64,000 bases of DNA from contig QZCP01000246.1 in NCBI GenBank assembly GCA_003956705.1, forward strand, positions 99,078 to 163,077, in the 5' to 3' direction. Positions within the stretch are counted from its first letter, which is position 1, and the number at the start of each line of letters is the position of its first letter. The notes below the pieces were generated by a model. The model was not told the DNA's origin. It worked only from the letters and a program-made list of their open reading frames with translations, and did not search any database. Source of the DNA: Brevipalpus yothersi. Taxonomy: Eukaryota > Arthropoda > Arachnida > Trombidiformes > Tenuipalpidae. This document shows, piece by piece, positions 11,061 through 20,444 of the stretch. The translations under genes were made by a program, and so were the position numbers.

Positions 11061-12860
11061 ATGAGAATTTATGGTCACTTGAGGATTCCATCTATCAGAA
11101 CGAGTTATTCTACTCTGGCTGATTGGCAATTGAAATTAAAGCTCATACGAGATTATGGATACGTTTGTGGACCAATTACACCTGCTACTCGCTTCGTTTA
11201 TGAATACATTCTGCAGAATAGAGAAGAGAGAAAAGGTAAGCTGTCAAACTTTATTCTCCACTAACCTATCTGTATTCCCATATAAAAAGAAATCTCACAA
11301 TCCTAAACGAGTGATTTCGTTCATATTCAGATGTCTATCGAAGTTCAGCTATGGCTAAACCTACAACCTCAAGCTCAGAATTGATCAACTCCTACTACTC
11401 ACATCTTAAAATTCCATCAATCGTGACAGAATTTTCTCATCTCGATGATCAAGAACTGAAAAAGGTGTTGAAGCAGGATCATGGCTATATTTGTGGGCCA
11501 ATAACACCGACAACTCGATTTGTCTATGAGTTAATTTTACGGAAAAGAAGCAAAGAGAGAGGTCAGATAGCTTCCTAATGCAATTTGTTAATCAATTGGA
11601 ACATTTTTATCTTATTGAAAATTCTCTCTTGCAGCTTGTACATTTCCAGGCACCAATCGAATTCCAACAAGCTCGCTTCGTCCTTTAAAGATAGCCCCAA
11701 GAATCTGGGAGGATGAATTTTTGAGTGGAGTTAAGAGTATGCTCGACGAAAAGTTGTTAACTGATGTTAGTTTTGTATTCAATTCCAAGGGGAGCATTAT
11801 CTCTACTGTGGATGCTCATAAATTCGTGCTCATGGCTGCAAGCAAAGTTTTCAAGACAATGTTCAGTGGCTCAATCCCGGAAGGGTCGAAAGTCCAAATG
11901 AATGACCCTGAGATCGACATTGAGAGTTTCAAAATTTTCATTCACTATCTATATACAGGCAAATTGGCAATAGATATAGAGAATTCTAGTAAGCTCATCT
12001 ACTTGGCTCATAAATACGATGTCAAATCATTAGAAGAGAAGTGCTCTGACTTTCTCCTAAAGAATGTCTCAAGCTCAAACGTGCATGATGTCGTCCAAAT
12101 TGTGAGTAAATTCACTGATCATCACATTCACCGTGAGTCTCGGAGCTAAGAATCAAAATGCTTCTTAGTAATACAGTGTGAAACATCTAACTTCCGTTGC
12201 ATATCATACTTTTCATAGATTGTCTCTCGGATAAAAATTATATATTGCTCACTTTCCGCTAACTTGTACTTGATGAGCTCTAGTTTTTGTTCCCAGTGAG
12301 CAAATTTTTCTTCGTACACAATCCGAATAGCTTTGACTAGCTCACTTTGATCAAAAAACTTCATATGATACTCTTTTTCTCTAACTTTTAATTTTTTCTT
12401 ATAATAGACTAACCTCTACGATATGGAACCATTTAATAGAGTCCGTTCTGAACTATATTGCTCAGAATATGATCCTCTGGCTGATGAACTTTCATCAAAA
12501 TTGTCAACAAAGCTTGACGTTGGAAGTAGATCTAAGCGTTCATCTGATCAGTTAACTATGCCTAAAACAACTCCGAAACCAGGCTCAAGTGGCTACTTTA
12601 AACCAAGTTCAGCTCTTGGAACCGATCAAGCAGAGATTTCGCAAGTTTTCGAGAATTTTCGAGCAAAATTTGACACCGAATTTTGTAAATTGAATAGTGG
12701 TGGAGGCTCTCAAGCTACTCTATCCCTCCGACTGGGTGGGCCAACTAATCACTTGAGCCCTGAAAAGCAAGTAATCCCAACATCTGAGAAACACAAACAG
12801 CATGAGACACAAGAAACAAGAAGGTGTTTGAAAGCCCGAAGAAGATTAGAGGACCGGTGA
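11061..12860 (+). CDS. LEM-LEM-BTB fusion protein, copy L1 (most complete)
   Basis: Four exons, 11061-11235, 11331-11561, 11635-12101 and 12408-12860, join in frame to 441 residues. Residues about 15-55 and 88-134 are two LEM-type domains: LADWQLKLKLIRDYGYVCG and LDDQELKKVLKQDHGYICG, each followed by GPITP.TRFVYE.IL, matching the emerin/LAP2/MAN1 pattern LSDxEL...GP...TR..YE. LEM domains bind the chromatin protein BAF at the nuclear periphery. Residues about 170-280 are a BTB/POZ domain (LLTDVSFVF, VDAHKFVLMAASKVFKTMFSG, YLYTGKLAIDIE, LAHKYDVKSLEEKCSDFLL). The last exon adds a short BACK-like helix (TNLYDMEPFNRVRSELYC) and a polar tail ending in a basic RRCLKARRRLEDR that could be a nuclear signal. 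No transmembrane segment is present. The start is the first ATG ahead of LEM1 shared with L2; an earlier start at 10749 is possible. The exon 2 donor (GAGAG|GTCAGA) is weak. Confidence 0.75.
12146..12364 (-). other. Conserved antisense open frame inside the last LEM-BTB intron
   Basis: A 72-codon ATG-started frame on the opposite strand lies wholly within the intron between the BTB exon and the tail exon. It encodes a charged, probably helical peptide (MKFFDQSELVKAIRIV then EEKFAHWEQKLELIKYK). The same peptide is readable at 42106-42342 in copy L4 and, with one or two stops, in L2 (about 23760-23960) and L3 (about 36260-36455). It may be a nested antisense gene, an exon of one, or shared DNA with no function. 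Confidence 0.4.
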
Positions 12861-13851
12861 CCGAAAGATAATCGCAGGAAATCCGTGTGCTCCATTTGCG
12901 TCAGCCAGCCAGAAATGGGGTACTCTCAATAATAATGGTAAATGATGACAAGATAATCCCATGCCTTCCAGATCATTCTAAGCGCATCATATCCGTATTC
13001 ATTTATTAATTAATTAATCCTTTTAAATTTTAAAATTTTTTTTCTAGTCACCCGATTCAATCCCGTCAGTAACCGAATTGAATCCCGTGATAATGCCAAA
13101 AACTGCCGCTAGGAGGCTAAGGATCGATCCTACTGGATTGAATCCAGTGCTTAGAGAGGACTTCTCCCGGTGTAGACCGGATGTTTTCAAAACATTGTTT
13201 TGCTTCTAAACTTCTCAACTTTTGGGCCGTTATTTGTTTGTGGGCTTTGGGAGGGTAATTTTATCGCTTGCCCATTATTGTTTTATCATTGTTTTTATCT
13301 TTTTTTAATGAGATATATCGAGAAGTTTAGGCTTAGCTAACGGTGGGCTCGATAAAATCTGTAGTTGACGGTAGTCAATGAATTCAAATCACTGACTCGT
13401 TAGATTATCTCTTTTGGTTTTTGGTCTCAACAGTTGATTGACATCCAACTTTATTGCTTCCCCCCAATTTTTGGCCTTGTAAATTCTCAATACCTCGACT
13501 TGTTATTCATTGAAGATATTCGTTCAGCTATTCTCTCGGAGTAGTAGTGAGAATCCGATGTGAGTTGTACAGCGTTCTCATTTAGAACTCATTTAAATAT
13601 GCTATAGCCTTTTTGGGGCCTGAGTTGAGCTCCGAGTTATGCCTCTAAGATATATTCTGGGTGATAAGCCCAGTATTGAACATTTTAATTCCACTTCACA
13701 CTCGATCATGCATAAGCAATTGGTTCAATGGTGTAGAGAATGGATTTAACAAAAAACTGGTGTATTTTAGGGTATCAAGCCCACAAATCGCCATGGAAAT
13801 TATGATCTTCGTTCTGATTCATTTCTCGTTCTTCTGCTGCTTAGCTGAAAG
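12861..13851 (+). other. L1 3' flank and 5' leader of PARP-like copy c
   Basis: About 12861-12960 is the LEM-BTB 3' flank, also seen at about 36954-37050. No gene was found. A probable 5' UTR intron begins at about 13558 (CCGATGTGAGTT) and ends at about 13844 (TGCTGCTTAG), like those of copies a and d. An AT-rich TTTTAAATTTTAAAATTTT tract lies near 13021. Confidence 0.45.
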
Positions 13852-14744
13852 ATGGCGATGGCAAAAACCGCAGATGATGACAATGAATTCCCTGAGGAGC
13901 ATCATGAAAATATTATCGATGCTAACGTTGAACGTTTGATATGGTTCCTATTCAGAGATCCAAGGAAACCTGAAGAAGTAGCGCCAATCAAAACAGACAA
14001 GATTATGGAAATTTATCATCAGACTGGTTGCAAGATCGTCTGCCTTGAAAAAAGCAGACCTGAATACAAGATCATCGAACAGTATTTTAATGACACTACT
14101 TACAAGCCTCCTCACGATAACCTAGATTACAATCCTCGGAAAATATCAAACATTTTTAAAGTGACTTCCCAGACAGAGGAGGAGAATTATACAAATTTTA
14201 AGAAAATGACCAACAGAAAGTTACTCTGGCATGCAACTCCAACTTGGAATATCCTTAAAATTCTCAAAGAAGGCTTGAAACCTGGTTCAGATGGTCGAAT
14301 TTGCTTTGCTGATAGAGTTAGCCTTGCAGCTTTTCACCTAAAATATAAAACCAATTGGCCTCAAATACGTTTCGTTCTGCTGTGTGAAGTTGCTCTGGGC
14401 CGAACGTATGTATTAAGAAACTATTGTCACTATCAATGACTCGAATCGATTTTTTCAGAGACCGACGGCGTGAGAAACATAAAGATAGCATTCCTCCACC
14501 AGTACATGGTGAAAGTACACATTGTCTTGGTCGTTGGCAACCATCTGGATGGAAGAAGCTGAATGAAATCTTCTCTGAGAAAGGTGATGTGCTTCCTGAT
14601 GGCGATCCAAATGATTGTGATTATGAGATTCCAGAGAGAAACTGGTTCTTCAAAGAGGATGTATTTCTTAATGTTCAGAGTGAATATCGAGTTTATGATG
14701 GGAAACAAACAAAAGTTCGTTTCATTGTCCAATATTCAGTCTAA
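13852..14744 (+). CDS. PARP-like ADP-ribosyltransferase, copy c
   Basis: Exons 13852-14405 and 14459-14744 give 279 intact residues. The PARP1-like catalytic order is EYKIIEQYFNDTT (73-83 region), ISNIFKVTSQ, NRKLLWHATPTWNILKIL with His at about 127, GRICFADRVSLAAFH with Cys at about 151 in the PARP1 Tyr position, FVLLCEVALG, then HCLGRWQPSGWKKLNE and QSEYRVYDGKQTKVRF with Glu at about 260. One change in the LLWHG motif is notable: Gly is Ala. No zinc finger, WGR or helical regulatory domain precedes it, so the protein is essentially a stand-alone transferase domain. No signal peptide is seen, so it is probably intracellular. A second ATG lies six bases downstream. The target is unknown. Confidence 0.8.
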
Positions 14745-15146
14745 TGAGAATCTCAAGGTGCAGAAATGGCTTTCTATAACTTTATAACTTTCTTCAAACA
14801 GATAGAAATTTATTACAATTTTTAAGGCAAATGGGGATTAAATTCCTTCTTTATTGTAAAAAGAGAGATATCCATGGCTTGAAACCGAGCTTCTTCAAGC
14901 TATAGAATAGGTATGGAATTGAGAATAAAAATGGACAAAGACAGAACTATTAAGATTCAATTGAAGATTTGATTTCTCCAAGCTCTCTTTCTATCCTACG
15001 AGCACATCCAATATTCTAACTCGATGCCTCTTTTGGTGAACTCCTCCAATATTTAGTTGAGCAGCAAGGGTGAGTTGAAGAACTTTTCTGATTGGCCATT
15101 TACGATGGAATTCGCATAAATCCTGAATTTATATTGAAACACACAG

Positions 15147-15442
15147 ATATCTTGGAATTTTGGAGAAACACAAACCTAAACTTGTCTGGGATCCTGATTC
15201 TGAAGAACATTATTTCGAATACAAGTAAGCTCAAAAATTCATGCAAAAGTTGCTTTTTTCGATAAGATTTATTCCAAAAATTGATTAATATATGATGTAG
15301 GTCTGGAGCTGGGAGAAACCACGTTTTCTTCCCCTCACTTATGTCCATTCAGTAACGCATTGATCTGCTTCGAGATATGGATGCCGGAATATCAATCTGG
15401 GAACTTGGACAAGGTTTGAAATATTTCCACGATCTCTTATAG
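15147..15442 (+). pseudogene. CHID1 fragment (exons 8 and 9 only)
   Basis: Exon 8 (15147-15224) and exon 9 (15301-15442) of the CHID1-like gene are preserved with their splice sites, but nothing upstream remains. Exon 9 has TAA at 15353-15355 where the intact gene has AAA. It lies ahead of PARP-like copy d just as intact CHID1 lies ahead of copy a, so it is the 5' end of a truncated block duplication. Confidence 0.9.
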
Positions 15443-16666
15443 AGATTCTTCAATCATTGGTTTTAAAGAGAATATTCTATGCATATTTTTAACCTTTGGA
15501 CTCCCTGCAACAATCAAATGAAATAGAAATAATGTCAAAATCCCACTCAATTTTGATGAATCTTTTCGCGAGAGAAGAAATTCTTTCGATTTCTAAACAT
15601 CGAGGCTAACGTCTGATCGTAGTCTATCCATCATCAAGTCTAAAGAACGGTCTAACCGTCTTTGAAAAAATATGTTTTTCGCTTCTTTCCTCTTTTTATT
15701 TTTCTTCACTTCTTAATCAGCCGAGAAAATAAGGAAAAAGGTTCAAAAGCTTCTAGATTCCAAGTTGCCCCATGGAGTGTATGCTCAAATAAGGATTTCA
15801 GCCAACTGGAAGTCAATTCAAGTAATTAATCGAAAGCAAATTCTCCCTCATCTAGCAAAAAATATACAGGAGATCATCAAAGCTTTTTATTGATCCCCGA
15901 GGAAGGGAGAGAGAGAAAGGCTGTATGAATTTTGAAAGAGGATGGCAAATGGGTGGATACTTGCAAGAATAAATTTATTCTTGAGGTTTAAACCTCACTC
16001 CGTGCAAGTTGCTCCATTACTTCATTCTTAGTTTTGCTGAGTGCCGGGTTGTGACTTGGACTACCGTTCTTTTCATCATTTTATCGGTGAAGTAAATCGA
16101 AAATTTGAAGTTTGGTTCCTTGCTTTCTGCTAGAACTTGGAAAATCTAACCTCATAGCTACCAGTGAATACGTATCACTGATTTCAGCTCTCAGATTATC
16201 TTTTAATTCACTGGTCTTGGGATTCAACCAGATTTCAACTTAATAACTTTATATTAATAACTTCTCAGATTTGTTGAATTGTTAAATCTGAAGACGTTTG
16301 CTTGTCTTTCGTTGAAAAGATTGTCGTTAGAATATTCATCGGATATATACTTGGAGATCAAATGTGAGTTTTCATACCGCGTTCTCACTTCGAATTTGAA
16401 TATGTCCCAGACTTTCTGAGGCCTAGGAATGGCCTTGACTCTTGTCTTGGGGATATATTTGACGATTGTTATGTGAGAAACTCCATTTCAAACATAATTT
16501 GAGAATGATATTCGATAACGTCTAAACAACTATCTCAATGGTAGTGACGGAGAAAACAGAAATATGATCTGATAAAGACTATAATATCAAGTTCACAAAT
16601 TACCAGAGGGAATCATTTTGATTCATTTTTGGATCTTCTCTTAATTGAGTTTCGTTCAACTAAAGG
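15443..16666 (+). other. Duplicate of the CHID1-PARP intergenic block
   Basis: The sequence follows 4604-5750 with small indels, including a 5' UTR intron donor at about 16362 and an acceptor just before 16667. No coding sequence of its own. Confidence 0.6.
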
Positions 16667-17579
16667 ATGGAAAATTATGCAGGTGTACAAAATGCTTTTC
16701 TCAAGGAACAGCCTGAGATTTGGATGGGGAGCCTGATAGATCCTAGGATTGAAGATTTGATGTGTCTATTGTACGATCGTCAGAAAAACTCTCAAGAATC
16801 ACTAATAAGTGGAGATGAAATGGAAGATGTTGACCCTGGAACTAAATATGAGATTACATATCTCGAACCAGAAGGCTTTGAATACAAGATCATCGAGCAG
16901 TATTTCAATGAAACTACTTACCATGAGCCTCCTTACAATGATCTACACTATAACCCTCAAATGTTGTTACACATTTTCAAAGTGACTTGCCAATTAGAAA
17001 AGGAGAGACATCCTAATATTAAGAATATGACCAATAGAAAGCTACTCTGGCATGGTACTCCTATTTGGAATATAATTGGAATTCTCAAACATGGGTTGAG
17101 ACCTGGTAAAGACAACCGGATATGCTTTGGTGACAAAGTTACACTTGCAGCTTTCCATTCCAAACCTAAAAACGATTTTAATAAAATTCAATTTGTTTTA
17201 TTGTGCAAAGTTGCTCCGGGTCGAATGTAAGTACATGTACATGTATGTAAAAACCCCTCTCATTCATCAGATTAATTGTTTTTCCAGAGATGAACGTTCA
17301 GATAAGCGTAAAGATGAGGCGCCTTTACCAAAATATGGCTATAACAGTACGTATTTGCTTGGTCGCTCTAGACCATCTAAATGGAAGAAGATTAACGAAA
17401 TTCGAACAGAAAAAGGCGAGGCATTGTCTGGCAGCGACTCACAAGATTGTGATTATGAGATTCCATTGGAAGATTGGATTCACTATGAGAAGGAATTTCT
17501 CAATTATCACAGTGAATATCGAATTTATGATAGGGCAGGAACAGAAGTTCGCTACATAGTTCAATATGCGACCAAATGA
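16667..17579 (+). CDS. PARP-like ADP-ribosyltransferase, copy d
   Basis: Exons 16667-17226 and 17288-17579 give 283 intact residues. His is at about 129 (NRKLLWHGTPIWNIIGIL), Cys at about 153 in the PARP1 Tyr position (RICFGDKVTLAAFH) and Glu at about 263 (HSEYRIYDRAGTEVRY). Relative to its siblings the LLCEVALG strand reads LLCKVAPG, two substitutions in a normally conserved core element. Exon 2 is nearly identical to that of copy a, which suggests recent duplication or gene conversion. The N-terminal 50 residues contain DPRIEDLMCLLYDR, matching the DPR.VNLMGFLH of copies e and f, so a short N-terminal motif is shared across the family. Confidence 0.8.
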
Positions 17580-18943
17580 GATTTTTAGGGTGGAAAGATA
17601 CTCTATTAAAAGCCAATGACTCTCTTCAAGAAAAATAGATATAATTCAACATCAATGTTCTTCTACAAGGCTGATGATGGCTAACGTTTTGTTCTTTAAT
17701 AAAGGGAATAGAAGGAGAAAAATGCAAGAAAATGAAGAAATGTGCCTCCTTTTGAAACCGTTTCCACGAATCAATAAATAAAATGAGTTGAAAAAATCCA
17801 CAAATTACAGTAATTTATATAGAGCAGTTTTTCACAGTAAATATATTTTGAACTACATCAACATTCTCATTGTCAAACTTTTTCCTGTAGCTCAATCAGT
17901 GATTGAATTTTAGTCCAAAGCTTAATCCATATCCAGGTAAGTCAACAATATTAGAAGCTTCCATTATTAGGTGAACCAAGTGATCGAGAAAATGGCAAAT
18001 TGAGATTGTATGATTCAGATCTGAGGATAATGAATAACACAATCGCTCTGAATTCATCAGCCGTTGAATATTTGTCATATATCCCTTGAAAAAGTGGAAC
18101 ACTGTCCACAAGCTCTTTCAAAGGTTTGAAATCGTTTTGCTAGAAGGAAGTATCATGATGAAGGCTAACTCTTGCCATCGAATTGGGAGCTTTAATTGAG
18201 AGTCGAGACTGATAATGATTCACAAAAAGAGAAAACCCAGAAAATTAAACCGTCAAATACAGTTTCTCATTCCCTGAGAAAAGGTAACCAAATTGGAGGA
18301 GTCAATATTGTGATCTTTTGGTATGTCTCCAGAAAATTCACTGATTATGCAATAAAAGAGCAACAATAGAGCTGTTTTTTTGACTTATTACGAACTTTCG
18401 GAAACTTTCGAGAACTACTAGGGAATATAACGGTCCATTCATCGTTCCAAAAGGTTCATAGAGTAGGAGTTGATTTTTTTCAATTTGCTTTGAGATTCTC
18501 AATCTCCTTGGATTGTTCCATTCGGTCATGAATGAGTTCAGAGGACCTCGCTCTTCCCTGATCATTTTATTGACATTCATTTATGGTGTAGGAATGTTGC
18601 TCGAACATTCTATTCTCATCTTTCTATACCTAATTAACTAATTATCAAGAGAATTATGATATCCAAGAACTGACAGGTTCTACCAGTTTCAATAAGATGA
18701 GCGATTGAAATGGTGAGTAGCTGAATAGATTTTTCATGCTTTCTCCATGCACGAAATTACTACATAATAAGAAACAAGAAATGAGTCAGCCTGGCATTCG
18801 ATAGCCTTCCCTGAGCTAGTTTGTTTCCCCATTAGCAAGGTAAGCTCATAGTTTTAATTAGAGAATCCAATGATTGAAAACCCATCTAGAATCCATAGAT
18901 CAAGAAATTTAATAAAAGTTGTACATTAAAATCGCATGGAAAG
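17580..18943. other. Gene-free stretch with possible receptor remnants and the MITE empty site
   Basis: About 17580-18160 matches 6670-7360 without the MITE. On the minus strand near 18080 the peptide MTNIQRLMNSERL resembles INIQRLLNSDQF of the receptor gene, and near 18430 NGPLYSLVVLESF resembles HGPLYKLAVVQSS, but the two pieces are in reversed order and frame support is poor. They may be receptor debris. Confidence 0.3.
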
Positions 18944-19221
18944 ATGATGAAAAAACTTCTTGATAGAATCAAAGAGAACACCGAAATGATCGGAATGAAA
19001 AGAAAATCTGTTTCATTTAGTCTTCAAGATTCTCAATCTATCGTAAGTAATTTTTTCAAATGCTACTTTTCTGAAGTTTCAACACATTTTCTTTTCAACA
19101 GAATCAATCGGAAAATGATATCAGAGACAAAGGTACTCCTCTCGTGCAATATTTTGAAGAGCACAATAAAATTCGAGCTAAAGAAATGGGAGATGGACCC
19201 TCAGAGAGTAATAATGAGTAA
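18944..19221 (+). CDS. Small two-exon protein of unknown function (72 aa)
   Basis: Exons 18944-19042 and 19102-19221 join at GTAAGT and TTTCAACAG in phase 0. The product begins MMKKLLDRIKENTEMIG, continues KRKSVSFSLQDSQSI, then NQSENDIRDKGTPLVQYFEE and ends in SNNE. It is charged, lacks a signal peptide and has no family I recognise. It runs tail to tail with the receptor gene, 14 bp away. Upstream exons are possible. Good splice sites and protein-like composition support it; no second copy was found in the window. Confidence 0.45.
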
Positions 19222-19235
19222 GAAAATGAATCTCT

Positions 19236-20444
19236 TCAACTCTTTATGGTAACGAGTAGCAATAAATTTGCCATAATTTCGAGGAACCATCGAAGTACAA
19301 ACGAATAATCGTAAGCAAACATATCAAAACACGTGAAAGGCTCTAAGGTGGCTACATCTTCAACAGTGAGGATCATCTGCAATCTCAAATCAATGCTAGA
19401 TTGAACAACCGCTAACTTATACAGTGGACCATGAAGATTTTTAAAATGGCTACGAACATATGAAGCTACTAGAGTTTGTAAAAAAACTGTGACTCCTGCA
19501 GCTAAAAACCCCCAGAATATCAGAACTATTCTCACATTTAGAGCAACGTCCTCCAAGAATTGGCAATACCAATTGAAACAGATTCCAGCTGAAATTCCCA
19601 GAAACATTAACCCAGCTGTTTGCTTCCAAAAGTTATTCTGGATTACAATTTTTCTCCTCATCTTCTCATAATCACGAATTACTTGATTCAACTTGGAGCA
19701 ATTTCTTCCAAGACCTTCAGTGATGTTGTCCAGAGTAAGTTTTCTCAAGAATTTGATGTCCAAAAGAATATCGTAACAAGCCACTATGTAGAGTCCAATA
19801 AAAGTGCAGGATGCACCTGTGGTAGAGTAAGTAGCCATCAAACCAGCTGGCAACCAAATCAATCCCATAGTGAATATGTAAGAAAGAGATCGATAAACAA
19901 ACAGCCCACCTAAATTAATCAGAGGGTAACACATACAAGCGGCCACAGAATTCCGGAATCCATTTTTACATACTTTTACTACTAATTCATTGAGTTGTTC
20001 TCTCCTTTTGCGATGAATTTCGTTATCTTCTCTATTGAGATTGGATAAGTCTTCGTTCTCATTTCTTTCCGGCAAAAAGATGCTAATCCATGTGAATTGA
20101 TCTGAATTTAATAGTCTTTGGATGTTAATCATGTAACAGCTTGCGGTAAGTGACCATAGGGCTATCATTAGAGAGCAATAGTCCCTCGAATTACCTAAAA
20201 CCAAAGTAAAAGCACCAAAGAGAGTTAGGATCACAAAATGAGATAACAAAAAACCTAGCAGCTTGTATCCAATCGAGATGAATAGCACTATGGAACCAGA
20301 GAAGAGGTTTTGTTCGCAGCGATCTTCGATAGCTGGACAAATGCATAGTCTTATGAGATGGGATTCCAGGTCAAAATGTTCTTTAGATATCAGTTTGTCA
20401 TCTTTTAACTTTTTCGTAGGTCGACCAAAACGCAATTTATTCAT
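19236..20444 (-). CDS. Gustatory-receptor-like seven-transmembrane protein, intact
   Basis: A single exon encodes 402 residues from the first ATG (MNKLRFGRPTKKLKDD). There is no upstream in-frame ATG before a stop. Hydrophobic segments near VLFISIGYKLLGFLLSHF, LMIALWSLTASCYMI, YPLINLGGLFVYRSL, LIWLPAGLMATY, FIGLYIVACYD, FLGISAGICFNWY, VLIFWGFLAAGVTVFLQT and a C-terminal EIMANLLLLVTI fit a multi-pass receptor. The pattern (long N-terminal cytoplasmic part, poor sequence conservation, single exon) fits the expanded arthropod gustatory receptor family, but the family's C-terminal TYhhhhhQF motif is not evident. It would act as a chemosensory ion channel subunit in the plasma membrane. A broken paralogue lies at the left window edge. 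Confidence 0.65.
   Translation of the reverse strand: MNKLRFGRPTKKLKDDKLISKEHFDLESHLIRLCICPAIEDRCEQNLFSGSIVLFISIGYKLLGFLLSHFVILTLFGAFTLVLGNSRDYCSLMIALWSLTASCYMINIQRLLNSDQFTWISIFLPERNENEDLSNLNREDNEIHRKRREQLNELVVKVCKNGFRNSVAACMCYPLINLGGLFVYRSLSYIFTMGLIWLPAGLMATYSTTGASCTFIGLYIVACYDILLDIKFLRKLTLDNITEGLGRNCSKLNQVIRDYEKMRRKIVIQNNFWKQTAGLMFLGISAGICFNWYCQFLEDVALNVRIVLIFWGFLAAGVTVFLQTLVASYVRSHFKNLHGPLYKLAVVQSSIDLRLQMILTVEDVATLEPFTCFDMFAYDYSFVLRWFLEIMANLLLLVTIKS

Noticed and set aside
17896..18580. Minus-strand frames with receptor-like peptides (INIQRL..., NGPLYSL...)
   Set aside because: The similarity is short and the two pieces occur in the wrong order for one receptor; noted only as possible debris.
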